Source: JAXLQL01 sp046331625 (GTDB lineage: Bacteria > Acidobacteriota > Terriglobia > Bryobacterales > Bryobacteraceae). Taken from it: a DNA stretch of 32,828 nucleotides. The notes under the pieces are model-generated. The model ran no database searches. It was not told where the DNA came from and saw only the letters and a list, made by a program, of their open reading frames with translations. Below are positions 1 to 7,781 of this stretch, in pieces (position 1 is the stretch's first letter; each line of letters begins with the position of its first letter). Where the stretch lies: the NCBI GenBank assembly GCA_046331625.1, contig JAXLQL010000050.1, forward strand, positions 1-32,828. The letters run 5' to 3'. The translations under genes were made by a program, and so were the position numbers.

Positions 1-849
1 CGGCGGCGCGTTGTGGTGCGAAAAAACCGCGAGCTTCGGCCTGGCGCGCTGGAAGATTTGGCCAGCCTCCGCGCCATCCGTGTGATGCGTTGCGATCGCC
101 TTGACCTGGCGCCGGGTCTGCCTCGAGTTCGGCATCAGCTCATCGGGCGGCCCCGACAAGAGCGGGTCGTTCTTCCAGCGCCCTACCTCATGAATCAGCA
201 AGTCCACGCCCTTCGAATAGCGGACCATGTTTTCCGAAGGCCCGGTGTCCCCCGACAAAACCACAGAATGACCGCGATAGTCGACTCTGTAGCCGAACGC
301 CGGCTTCACGGGTCCATGGTCAACCAAAAACGCAGTCACGGTGATCCCGGAGGATTGGAACACAACGCCCTCTCGCACCTCGGCCGTAACTGCCCGGATG
401 CCCTCGGCCGGAAATTTCTCGTCCACATCTCTTCGTATGTGTATGTCGAAGGCGAAGGCGCGCTGGATATGACTGATCATGGACTTTGCGCCTCGAGGTC
501 CCCATATGAACAGCGGAAAACTGCGGCCCTGCGAAGCCCACGGCGAGATGTACATCTCGGGAAGCGAGATGACGTGATCGGAGTGCAAGTGGGTCAGGAA
601 GATCTTGCGGACGTCAGCCGGATTGATGCCGAGCGCAGCCATTCCAGAGGTCACACCGCGGCCGCAGTCAAATAGCAGGCGCTCTTCACCAGCCATGACG
701 AGCGTCCCAATGCCGAGACGCTGCGCATGGAACGTGGGGCCGCCCGCTGTGCCCAGGAGGACAACCCGAAGAGTGTCATCGGCCAGCGCAACGAAACAGG
801 CGCAGGCTCCGAGGGCGAGGACTCGGGCGCATGCAGTTGGGCTACTCAT
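1..849 (-). CDS. MBL-fold metallo-hydrolase, exported, RNase Z/arylsulfatase-like (3' end cut by window)
   Basis: Reading the minus strand from the ATG at 849 gives 283 open codons that run off the window edge, so the C-terminus is missing. The N-terminus is short and hydrophobic (ACARVLALGACACFVALA), as in a signal peptide. It is followed by the strand LRVVLLGTAGGP, the zinc-binding signature THLHSDH, and a later SGDTGPSENM segment carrying a metal-ligand Asp. HEVG and, near the cut, SHHNAPP supply further likely ligand histidines. This order is typical of metallo-beta-lactamase-fold hydrolases of the RNase Z/arylsulfatase type. The exported N-terminus argues against tRNA processing and for a periplasmic esterase or sulfatase-like activity; the substrate cannot be read. 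The gene diverges from the small gene at 1053. Confidence 0.85.
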   Translation of the reverse strand, partial: MSSPTACARVLALGACACFVALADDTLRVVLLGTAGGPTFHAQRLGIGTLVMAGEERLLFDCGRGVTSGMAALGINPADVRKIFLTHLHSDHVISLPEMYISPWASQGRSFPLFIWGPRGAKSMISHIQRAFAFDIHIRRDVDEKFPAEGIRAVTAEVREGVVFQSSGITVTAFLVDHGPVKPAFGYRVDYRGHSVVLSGDTGPSENMVRYSKGVDLLIHEVGRWKNDPLLSGPPDELMPNSRQTRRQVKAIATHHTDGAEAGQIFQRARPKLAVFSHHNAPP

Positions 850-1052
850 CGATCCATACAGTGTAGCGGCGTTGTTTGCTGCCGGTGTGCCAGGATTATC
901 GCGCGTAGAGAGCTACGCGCGGGCGCCATCGCCGCTTGCAAATGGCGTGGCCGGAGACAGAAATCCGCTGAGGAAATATACGGACCGGACCGGCTTCGCC
1001 CGGCGGGAAGGGAATCGAGTTCAGTCCGCGTACAAGAAGGAGAAGATCAAGA

Positions 1053-1415
1053 ATGTTTCGATCGCTCACTACAGCAGTGCTTTGCTTCATGCTTGCCCGT
1101 GCCCCGCTCGCCCAAGCGGACGATGCGGCGGCGATGCGAGAACGGGTGCGCCAGATGGCGGTGGGCAGCCTGGTGGAAGTGAATGTCACGGGCAAGAAGA
1201 AGCTCAGTGGACGGCTCGGGGCCGTGGGCGCAGACTCGTTCGAACTGCGGCCCACCAACGGGAGCGGGAATCGGACTCTTCGTTACGAGGAGGTCGCCGA
1301 TATCCAGCGCGTGGAGCACAAGGGAACGAGGACCTGGGTCAAAGTCGTGATCGGGGTGGGTATTGGGGTGGTGGCATGGGTGATTATCGGCGCCACGGGA
1401 GTCCTCAGCAGGTGA
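1053..1415 (+). CDS. small exported or membrane-anchored protein with Sm-like segment
   Basis: 120 residues. The ATG has a strong ribosome binding site (AGAAGGAGAAG) about 10 bases upstream. Residues 1-22 look like a signal peptide ending in LAQA. The middle contains GSLVEVNVTGKKKLSGRLG followed by a VGADSFELR strand, a pattern seen in Sm-like beta-barrels. The C-terminus is one hydrophobic, glycine/valine-rich helix (VVIGVGIGVVAWVIIGATG) that could anchor it in the membrane. Such proteins are common hypotheticals in Acidobacteriota. No specific function can be assigned. Confidence 0.75.
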   Translation: MFRSLTTAVLCFMLARAPLAQADDAAAMRERVRQMAVGSLVEVNVTGKKKLSGRLGAVGADSFELRPTNGSGNRTLRYEEVADIQRVEHKGTRTWVKVVIGVGIGVVAWVIIGATGVLSR

Positions 1416-1430
1416 GGCGGAGACTCCGCC
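1416..1430. terminator. weak GC hairpin between convergent genes
   Basis: GGCGG-AGACT-CCGCC directly follows the stop of the small gene and lies 10 bases from the end of the convergent gene at 1441. It has no T-tract on either side, so it is at best a weak or RNA-stabilising hairpin. Confidence 0.3.
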
Positions 1431-1440
1431 CGAACTCGCC

Positions 1441-2526
1441 TTACTTCACTTCGAATGGCAGCGAGTAGACGTCGCTCACGGAGCGCTGCTGCACTTGATC
1501 GAACTTGTCGACGTCGAATGCGCGGCCGATCTTGTTGCCCGCCAGGTCCTCGAGCGTCGAGATGATTTCGAGAGCGTGCTTGCCCGCGACCCACGGCGCG
1601 GCGGGAGTGAAGATCCAACGCGTCTCGTCTTGTTCCAGCATCACTTTGCCCTTCACGAGCGCGCCATTGGCCGACGTCACATCGATGAACCGCTGCAGCA
1701 GCGCTGCGTCATAGGGCCGAGGGAAATCGGCCACCAGCGGCTCCATGCTGCCCGCCTTGGGCGACGAGAGCTTCCACACCTTGGGGTCGATGGGCGAGCG
1801 CTCGGCCGGAACGGCGGCAAACATTTTGCGCGCGCCTTGTTTCAACGGTACGCCCTTGGCGTCTTTCCAATCGGCGTCGATCACCAGCGTGTATTTCTTG
1901 CCCGCCTTCAGCGGCGGACCCACTTCCTGATTCGGCACCAAGCCTCGCTTCACGCGGCCGGGATCGAACAGCACAGTCAAGCGCCGGAATTCCTTGTCCC
2001 ACAGTTCCTCGTCGATTTCGAGGAACGGCAGCTTCACTTCACCGGCGCCGTCTTCCAGCAAGTGCAGCCGCTTGAAGGCTTCGCCCTTGCTCATGGGAGC
2101 CGAAAAGTGCAGATAGAACTTCAACTGGTTCTCCGGCAATTCTGCCGTGGATGGAAAAATGCGCTCCACCACCGTGGTGGAAACCACTTTCGGCTTGGGG
2201 ACCACCAGCGTTGCCGCGCCCACTTCATTCACCAGCTTGAACGTGGCGCGATAGCTCAGGCCCGGCTGTAGCGGATACTTCGGCGTGAATACCAGCGTGG
2301 AGCCTTCCATCGCAAACGCGCCCGCCAAAGGCGGAGCTCCCGCCTGGTCCACCGAAAGCTGAAAGATGCCGCTGTAGTTCGGATTGTTGATGCGGCCCAG
2401 GATCCCCGAGCCTTCCACGTGCACCACGGGCGGCTCGCCGGCAAGCGAGATCCGCAGCGGCTTCTGTTGTGCCTGGGCGGCAGCTACCGAAAGCAGCGCC
2501 GCCCAGACGATTCCGCGATGACTCAC
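1441..2526 (-). CDS. secreted protein with SbsA-type Ig-like domains
   Basis: 361 residues beginning with a signal peptide (about residues 1-20, ending AAAQAQQ). An early segment with GSTLVFTPKYPLQPGLSYRA and a later RWIFTPAAPWVAGKHALEI resemble SbsA/Big_5 Ig-like repeats, and HFSAPMSKGEAF carries the F-S-x-P-M turn often seen in that family. The start codon overlaps the stop of the preceding beta-propeller gene (ATGA), so the two are very probably translationally coupled. It is probably a periplasmic or outer-surface structural or binding protein. No catalytic motif is visible. Confidence 0.75.
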   Translation of the reverse strand: MSHRGIVWAALLSVAAAQAQQKPLRISLAGEPPVVHVEGSGILGRINNPNYSGIFQLSVDQAGAPPLAGAFAMEGSTLVFTPKYPLQPGLSYRATFKLVNEVGAATLVVPKPKVVSTTVVERIFPSTAELPENQLKFYLHFSAPMSKGEAFKRLHLLEDGAGEVKLPFLEIDEELWDKEFRRLTVLFDPGRVKRGLVPNQEVGPPLKAGKKYTLVIDADWKDAKGVPLKQGARKMFAAVPAERSPIDPKVWKLSSPKAGSMEPLVADFPRPYDAALLQRFIDVTSANGALVKGKVMLEQDETRWIFTPAAPWVAGKHALEIISTLEDLAGNKIGRAFDVDKFDQVQQRSVSDVYSLPFEVK

Positions 2527-3617
2527 GGCAACGCGAGCTTCTTGAGCTCGATGGCGCCCGACTCGGACTTCACCAGCATCAACGCGTGGTCGCGATCGAA
2601 GCGATCGAGTTGCTCCACACCCTTGAGCTCGGCGAGCGTCTCATACTGCATCCCGGCCTTCTCTTCCACCTTGGCGGTGATGGCGGGCAGCTTCTCGATT
2701 CCATCCACGGGAATCTTCATCACGCCGCGGCTCGAGTTGTTCATCAGGATGTAGTTGGCGTTGCCCTTCTTGTACACCACCATGTCGAGCGGGCGATTGC
2801 GATTGCCCAGTTCGGCGATGGTGACGCCGCCCACCTTCTTGCCCGGCTGCAGATCCGACATCGGGATCTTCACGAGCGGCGTGCAGGTGTAGGCAGCCAG
2901 CAGGTGCGGCTTGTTGGCGATGCTGTAGGTGGTGAACGTGCGAACCGGCGCGTTGGTTTCGAAACGGCCATGGTTGCCGTGATAGATCTCGATCGCCGAG
3001 CCGTTGTCGGCGCCCTGGAACGGGAACGGAATCGAGCGCAGGTTCGACGAGAACTCTTCGTTCGAAAGTCCAGCCACGATGATCTTGCCGTCCACATACG
3101 CGAGGTCGGTGATCGCTTCCACGCGCACCGGTACGCCGCCCCGACCCTTCTTGTCGGCGGCAGGCGCGTTCGGGAGGTCGACGCTTGCGTTAGCGATGTT
3201 GTCGAGCGCGAGTTCGGAAAGCTTGCCTGAGGCATCGGTGCGTACGATCACGCCGGGAGCATCGGGTCCACGGCCGCGCGAGATGGAAAGGTACACGCGC
3301 TTGGAGACCGGATTGACGGCCATGTCGTTGATCAGGATCTGATCGGGAGACGTTCCGAGCAACGCGGCGATCTTGGCTTCGAGCCCCTTCATTTCGGGAT
3401 CGGCAGCCTTGCCGGGTTTGGCGTCATTGGTGGCGAGGGCGAACACGCGCGCGCCCATCGGATCTCCGACGAACAGAACTCCATCCGGTCCGAACGCGAT
3501 CGGGCCGGCCGATTTCAGATCGGCCTTGCCGGGCTGCAAGGTCGCGGCCAGGCTGGCTGCGCTGGCAACAGCGGCGCTGGCAGCCAACACGAGTATCAAT
3601 AACTTCAGGCGAGACAT
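2523..3617 (-). CDS. secreted beta-propeller-like protein
   Basis: 364 residues with a clear signal peptide (about residues 1-24) and a good Shine-Dalgarno sequence (AAGGAG, 6 bases before the ATG). The body has repeated short strand motifs such as IAFGPDGVLFVGD, MAVNPVSKRVYLSIS, DLAYVDGKIIVAG and ANYILMNNSSRGVMKI, which look like blades of an NHL/SMP-30-type propeller. It overlaps the downstream Ig-like gene by four bases, so the pair probably acts together outside the cytoplasm. No substrate can be inferred. Confidence 0.75.
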   Translation of the reverse strand: MSRLKLLILVLAASAAVASAASLAATLQPGKADLKSAGPIAFGPDGVLFVGDPMGARVFALATNDAKPGKAADPEMKGLEAKIAALLGTSPDQILINDMAVNPVSKRVYLSISRGRGPDAPGVIVRTDASGKLSELALDNIANASVDLPNAPAADKKGRGGVPVRVEAITDLAYVDGKIIVAGLSNEEFSSNLRSIPFPFQGADNGSAIEIYHGNHGRFETNAPVRTFTTYSIANKPHLLAAYTCTPLVKIPMSDLQPGKKVGGVTIAELGNRNRPLDMVVYKKGNANYILMNNSSRGVMKIPVDGIEKLPAITAKVEEKAGMQYETLAELKGVEQLDRFDRDHALMLVKSESGAIELKKLALP

Positions 3618-3671
3618 GATCGACTCCTTGTTTCTCTCGAGCGGTTTCTGCTGGGCGGGCGACAGCCCGTT

Positions 3672-5504
3672 CTACCAAATATAATCCTTTGCTTCGCCGC
3701 GCCGGTGGTAACCGTCGAGCACGTGCACAACGCGGAGCTTCTTCAGACGATCAGAGGAGAGTTGGCCGATGGGGATGTAGAGGATCTTGCGCCCGAGGTG
3801 GGCGGCGATGGAACGGAAGATGGAGCGCGGCGGCTTGGCGGCCACGTAGACCACGAGTGGCTGTGTCGAGTAGTCGAGCGCGGCCATCAACAGGCGCTCG
3901 GGTTTGTTCTCGGCGAACTCGTAGTCGGAGTCAGACCAAACGTCGAACATCCGGCGCGGTGGGCGCGTCATCAGGAAGCCGCCGTACTCGGCGCGCCCGA
4001 TTCCGGGCCCGACGAGGTGCGAGAACGGATCGGTGGCGTAGAAGGCCATGTCGGACTCGTTCTGGTGTTCGCCGAGCCAAGTGGTGCAGTAGTGATAGCG
4101 GTCGTCTGGATCGGGATCGAAGATCACGGCCACGGCGCCCACCTCGCCCGCTGTTTTGTCGAGACTGCGCACCCACAGCTTGCCGTCATGCCAGTTGCGC
4201 ACGGTTTCGCGGATATCCACGCCGTCGAGGATGGAGGCGAGGAACGGCTCCACGCGCAAGCGCTCCTCGGAAAGGATCGACTTGGCTTTCTCTTTGAGAA
4301 AAGCTCCGTAGTCTTCGATGACGATGTCCTCGGGCGGGTAGGAGCAGATGGCGTTACCGTCGAGTTGCTCGGCCCATTCGCCCGGCCGCGATTCCTTCTT
4401 GCGTTGTTTGAGCGAGCGCGGCGTGAGGCGCTGCTTGGGCCGCGGCAGACGGCGACGCAGCTTCATCCTCTTGGTGCGGAAATAGACATCGTCGGCCGAG
4501 ATCTTCACGGTCTCGAGCGCGGACACCTCGCGCTGCGCCGCATAGCGGTTCGCCATCTCCCAGACTTCCCAAGCGTAGTTGTCGTCGACGATGGCGCGCG
4601 CGGCGGTGACGATGTCGAACAGCGGAGCGGTGAGCTCGTGATTGAGCACCGCGAGATTTCGCGTAAAGCGCGCCAGCAGCAAGCGCTGCCAGTGCACGAT
4701 CTTGTCGCCGGTGTTGGCCGTGTAGGCGGCTTCGGCATCCTTGAGCAGCGCCATCTGCACGCGAGGGCGGTCAATCAAATGATCGTCGCCCATCATGTAG
4801 CGATAGGTTTCGTAGCGCGCCTGCAGGTACGGATACTCGATGGTGATCTCGGCCAGACACGACGGATGCGCATTGACGAGGTCCACGTGCCGCGCCTTGC
4901 GCGCCGGAGCTTCTTGCGGCTGCTCCATCGCATCGAGCAGCGGATCGAGGAGATTCAACGAAACCACCGCGAGCACTTCGGCGAACGGATTCGTTCCTTG
5001 CAAACGGTACGCCATGGCGCTCGCGTGGCGATCGGTCTCGTCCGTGCGCTGCTGCGGGTTGAGCCGGTACGATTCCACGTAGCGCTCCACCGGAAGGGTG
5101 CGCAGCGCGTAAGGATCGGGAAAGACATCAGAGAGGTGCGGACGCTCGCCAGTGTCGGGCTCGATGAACACGAGCTCCGCTCCGGTTTCGATCCCGGTGC
5201 GCACGGCTTCGGTGAATGGATCGCAAGGCTCGATCGGCACGTACGTCCCCATGTCTTCGTCGTCATCGTCGGGATAGACGAGCACGGAGATTTGGGGCAG
5301 CCGCTTGACGGCCTCTCGATAGTGGCGTTCGAGCGAGCCGGGCAGTTCCACGCAGATGACGTTCGGCCGGTCACGCAGGATCTTGCGGCGCACCTCGATG
5401 GCGAACTCGAGCCGCCCGGGCGCAACGGGAAAGTAGGTGATGTGCCCGCGGCGGAGCGAACTGAAATCGGGAATCGAGACTCCGCCGTCAGGCTCCTGGG
5501 ACAT
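3672..5504 (-). CDS. large protein of unknown function in MoxR operon (possible TraB/ChaN- or DUF5682-like N-terminus)
   Basis: 610 residues and no signal peptide. The N-terminal 240 residues contain VICVELPGSLE (about 49-59) and ELVFIEPD (about 110-117), a layout reminiscent of TraB/ChaN-type or DUF5682 proteins; this resemblance comes from reading alone and is tentative. A strongly basic stretch lies at about 345-371 (KRMKLRRRLPRPKQRLTPR is its core), followed by a mixed alpha/beta C-terminal region with conserved-looking W, H and D residues (WLGEHQNESDMAFYATDPF). It is the last gene of a three-gene operon: its start overlaps the AAA+ gene by 17 bases. DUF5682-type proteins are known to associate with MoxR ATPases and VWA proteins; no VWA gene is present here. 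Function unknown. Confidence 0.7.
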   Translation of the reverse strand: MSQEPDGGVSIPDFSSLRRGHITYFPVAPGRLEFAIEVRRKILRDRPNVICVELPGSLERHYREAVKRLPQISVLVYPDDDDEDMGTYVPIEPCDPFTEAVRTGIETGAELVFIEPDTGERPHLSDVFPDPYALRTLPVERYVESYRLNPQQRTDETDRHASAMAYRLQGTNPFAEVLAVVSLNLLDPLLDAMEQPQEAPARKARHVDLVNAHPSCLAEITIEYPYLQARYETYRYMMGDDHLIDRPRVQMALLKDAEAAYTANTGDKIVHWQRLLLARFTRNLAVLNHELTAPLFDIVTAARAIVDDNYAWEVWEMANRYAAQREVSALETVKISADDVYFRTKRMKLRRRLPRPKQRLTPRSLKQRKKESRPGEWAEQLDGNAICSYPPEDIVIEDYGAFLKEKAKSILSEERLRVEPFLASILDGVDIRETVRNWHDGKLWVRSLDKTAGEVGAVAVIFDPDPDDRYHYCTTWLGEHQNESDMAFYATDPFSHLVGPGIGRAEYGGFLMTRPPRRMFDVWSDSDYEFAENKPERLLMAALDYSTQPLVVYVAAKPPRSIFRSIAAHLGRKILYIPIGQLSSDRLKKLRVVHVLDGYHRRGEAKDYIW

Positions 5505-6315
5505 AACGCAGGGCCTCGCCGCCCAGAATTTCCAGCACGGAGGTGTGGAGCGCGTCGCGCAGTTCCAGCTTGCCTTCGCCCGCCGTGTAGAGCTTCAACG
5601 CGTAGCGCGCGATGTTGATGCCGTCACGCGCCGAGTAGCGCTCCTCGTTGACGTGTGCCTGCTGCAGGAAGTTGGTGACGTAGTGCAGGATGTCGTCTTG
5701 GCTGAACGGCAGGTTCTCTTTGAGGATGAGGAACTCTTCGTCGCGATCCGGGAAGTCAATGAGGATCTGCGGCTGCAGGCGCGAGTGGATGTACTCGGGC
5801 AGATCGAAGGTGGAGGCATCATCGTTCATGGTGGCGACCAGACGAAACGCCGGATGCGCCTTGACCTTGATGCCGGCGACGATCGATTCGACGTAGCGGC
5901 GATTGTCGAGCAGAGGCGCAAGCGAAGCCCAGCTCTTCTCGCTCATGCGATTGCCTTCGTCGAGGATCGCGATGCCACCGCGGAGCATGGCGGTGACGAG
6001 CGGCGAGGCGACGTAGCGCAGCTTGCGTTCACCTTCGATGACGGGAGTGACGATGAGGTCCTCTGGACGCGTGTCCACGGTGGCCTGCAGGATGTAGACT
6101 TCCTGGCCGAGGCGCTTGGCGGCGGCATAGGCGAGCGTGGTTTTCCCGACGCCGGGCTTGCCGAGCAGTCGCGGATTCATCGGCATGTCATCCGGATGGA
6201 GGACGAGCCAGGCAGCCAACAGTTGGCGCATCGCTTCTTCTTGGCCCACCCACTTGACGTGGAGTTCGTCGGGGTGGGCGAGGTGAAGGGGGACGCCTTC
6301 GACTTCGACGATCAT
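5488..6315 (-). CDS. MoxR-type AAA+ ATPase
   Basis: 275 residues. Walker A is GKPGVGKT (about 52-59) and Walker B is GGIAILDE (about 113-120). Sensor 1 is within LVATMNDDAS, and the segment HSRLQPQILIDFPDRDEE matches the arginine-finger region of the MoxR/RavA clade. The N-terminus KWVGQEEAMRQLLAAWL is the usual first helix of the AAA+ core. It lacks room for a long C-terminal effector, so it is probably the motor that remodels a partner. Its start overlaps the stop of the PD-(D/E)XK-like gene (ATGA), and its own stop lies inside the 610-residue gene, giving strict translational coupling of the three. Confidence 0.9.
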   Translation of the reverse strand: MIVEVEGVPLHLAHPDELHVKWVGQEEAMRQLLAAWLVLHPDDMPMNPRLLGKPGVGKTTLAYAAAKRLGQEVYILQATVDTRPEDLIVTPVIEGERKLRYVASPLVTAMLRGGIAILDEGNRMSEKSWASLAPLLDNRRYVESIVAGIKVKAHPAFRLVATMNDDASTFDLPEYIHSRLQPQILIDFPDRDEEFLILKENLPFSQDDILHYVTNFLQQAHVNEERYSARDGINIARYALKLYTAGEGKLELRDALHTSVLEILGGEALRYVPGA

Positions 6316-7070
6316 ATGTTGTTATTGTCGCTCAGGCCTGGGATCGGCCAGAGTTGCACGGCACGCCGCGGCGCTTGCGGAAAGGGATCGACCACAATCA
6401 CCCGATCCCAATTCGCGAGAGCCGGGAGCCTGCGCGCAAGGAGGGCGGCTTCGTCAGGGTCTATCCATGCATGCGATACGCGGTCGACCAAGAGCAGCCA
6501 CCATTCTGGGTAGCGGGCTCGGACCCGCTCTACTTTGCTGAGCTTTTCGGGAACGATGACGGCGAGGCTCTTCTCCAGCTCATTCATCACCCAACCCCCA
6601 GAATCGTGATCCACATATGAGCCCATGACAAAGAACTGCTCATGAGCCTTGGACGCTCGAAGTAGGGTGACTTCGCAATTCGGATGAAGCTGGAGGACAA
6701 CACCGTCTCGAGGGTCTTGGGCGAAGGACTCCAACTCTCGTCGAAAGGCGTCGCGTATGAGGTCCCATAAGTTCCCTGATGAAGGGCGGCTGAACGCGAC
6801 CGAAACGAACCACGAGGTGTCTCGCCGTGGCCAGTCGGAGAGTTCCTCGGCGATCTTACGCTGAATACTTGATGCACACATCTCGATGCCCTCAATACCT
6901 CTTCCCGTCTCTACGATCTGGTTCAACCGTCGGCATTCCACAGCGATTCGCCCGTCAACTAGGAAATCCGGGGGATTGTGCGATCCATCGGGGTGCTTGA
7001 CGACGTTCGGCGATACCGCGCCGGCCAAATACTCGAGGCCGATCGACTCGTCCGCATTGGCGTTGCCCAT
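6312..7070 (-). CDS. protein with PD-(D/E)XK-like nuclease motif, first gene of MoxR operon
   Basis: 252 residues, no signal peptide. The segment PPDFLVDGRIAVECRRLNQ (about 33-51) has the spacing of a restriction-endonuclease-like active site: D35, then E45-x-R47 in place of the usual ExK. The rest is alpha/beta with conserved-looking tryptophans (YPEWWLLLVDRVSHAW) and no second recognisable domain. It overlaps the AAA+ gene by four bases. On the other side its ATG is only 21 bases from the divergent hicA ATG. Nuclease function is an inference from one motif; the Lys-to-Arg change could mean altered or lost catalysis. Confidence 0.65.
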   Translation of the reverse strand: MGNANADESIGLEYLAGAVSPNVVKHPDGSHNPPDFLVDGRIAVECRRLNQIVETGRGIEGIEMCASSIQRKIAEELSDWPRRDTSWFVSVAFSRPSSGNLWDLIRDAFRRELESFAQDPRDGVVLQLHPNCEVTLLRASKAHEQFFVMGSYVDHDSGGWVMNELEKSLAVIVPEKLSKVERVRARYPEWWLLLVDRVSHAWIDPDEAALLARRLPALANWDRVIVVDPFPQAPRRAVQLWPIPGLSDNNNI

Positions 7071-7091
7071 CTTCTATCTACACTAGTACCG

Positions 7092-7280
7092 ATGAAGGTG
7101 CGGGACCTGATTCGTTCGATCGAGACAGATGGCTGGAGGCATGTACGGACAACCGGCAGCCACCGTCACTTCAAGCATCCGACGAAGCCGAACGTGGTGA
7201 CGGTCCCCGGAAAGCCAGGAGACGACGTCGCTCCTGGTACCCTGAAAGCGATCCTGAAGTCGGCTGGTTTGGAGAAATAA
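7092..7280 (+). CDS. hicA: HicA family toxin (mRNA interferase)
   Basis: 62 residues starting MKVRDLIRSIETDGW and containing TTGSHRHFKHP and VVTVPGKPGDDVAPGTLKAILK. These are the hallmarks of HicA: a small double-stranded RNA-binding-like fold with the catalytic histidine in GSHRHF. HicA cleaves mRNA in a ribosome-independent way and is held inactive by HicB. The start at 7092 fits the family length; a longer upstream reading frame exists but would add residues not found in HicA. No Shine-Dalgarno sequence is visible, but TACACT at 7079-7084 could be a -10 element giving a leaderless message. hicB follows two bases after the stop. Confidence 0.9.
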   Translation: MKVRDLIRSIETDGWRHVRTTGSHRHFKHPTKPNVVTVPGKPGDDVAPGTLKAILKSAGLEK

Positions 7281-7282
7281 GC

Positions 7283-7507
7283 ATGAGCGTGAAGTACGCC
7301 GTCATATTCGAGCAGGCCGAGTCAAACTGGTGCGCATACGTCCCGGATCTACCTGGCTGCATGACCACCGGCCGCACTCTAGACGAAACCAGGCTCAACA
7401 TTCGGGAGGCGATCGAAGGGCATCTGGCCACGTTGCGCGAATTCGGCGACCCGATTCCAGAGCCGTTAAGCGTAGCTGGCGAAGTGGAGATCACCGCGGC
7501 CGCCTAG
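7283..7507 (+). CDS. hicB: HicB family antitoxin, short form
   Basis: 74 residues: MSVKYAVIFEQAESNWCAYVPDLPGC, then an RLNIREAIEGHLATLREFG helix, matching the partial-RNase-H-like HicB fold that binds HicA. It ends after GEVEITAAA with no ribbon-helix-helix or helix-turn-helix domain, so this short HicB probably cannot repress its own promoter alone. It is two bases downstream of hicA and convergent with the frameshifted repeat gene ending at 7528. Confidence 0.9.
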   Translation: MSVKYAVIFEQAESNWCAYVPDLPGCMTTGRTLDETRLNIREAIEGHLATLREFGDPIPEPLSVAGEVEITAAA

Positions 7508-7527
7508 CTCCGGTCAGGCTTGGATCG

Positions 7528-7720
7528 TCAGCCCCCGAAGTCGCAATCGGAGCCTTCCTGCATGTCCTTCGGAATACCCTTCCGGATTCGACGGCCCTTA
7601 CTGTCCGCTATCCCAAGACGTTCCGCCTCCTCAGCGGCAGCCTTGGAAAGCGCCGCTGCCTGCATGGATCTGCTTTTCGAAGATCGACTTCGGTATGGAC
7701 AAATTTTCGCTTGTGCCCAT
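7528..7720 (-). pseudogene. frameshifted one-unit copy of PKDMQ(E/D)G-repeat gene
   Basis: Starting from the ATG at 7720 the minus strand reads MGTSENLSIPKSIFEKQIH, then must skip one base to continue QAAALSKAAAEEAERLG and end PKDMQEGSDCDFGG with a stop at 7528. With this single +1 correction the product (63 residues) aligns without gaps to the repeats of the gene at 8691-9050, both at the N-terminus (VPKSRFEEQVQAAG) and at the C-terminus (PKDMQEGADRDFGG). Without the correction, the C-terminal frame could begin at 7731 (67 residues) but loses the matching N-terminus. This is probably a real frameshift mutation or a sequencing indel. Function unknown. Confidence 0.65.
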
Positions 7721-7781
7721 ATCTTGATCATCCCGCAGACGCGCAAGCCCCAAATCTCGAGGGCAACGAATCGACGGCTTG

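Noticed and set aside
13..675. 220-codon plus-strand frame at the window start
   Set aside because: Antisense of the metallo-hydrolase, whose minus-strand frame shows THLHSDH and other family motifs.
2523..3617. Beta-propeller gene as a partner of the MoxR operon
   Set aside because: The propeller protein has a signal peptide and its own Shine-Dalgarno sequence, so it works outside the cytoplasm; propellers in MoxR ternary systems are cytoplasmic.
3705..5618. 637-codon open frame on the plus strand
   Set aside because: It is the antisense of the 610-residue gene and part of the AAA+ gene, has Arg/Val/Glu/His-rich low-information composition, and no ribosome binding site. The minus-strand genes carry clear motifs.
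6978..7091. Upstream extension of hicA
   Set aside because: It would run through the divergent gene's coding region and add residues absent from HicA; the ATG at 7092 gives the family length.
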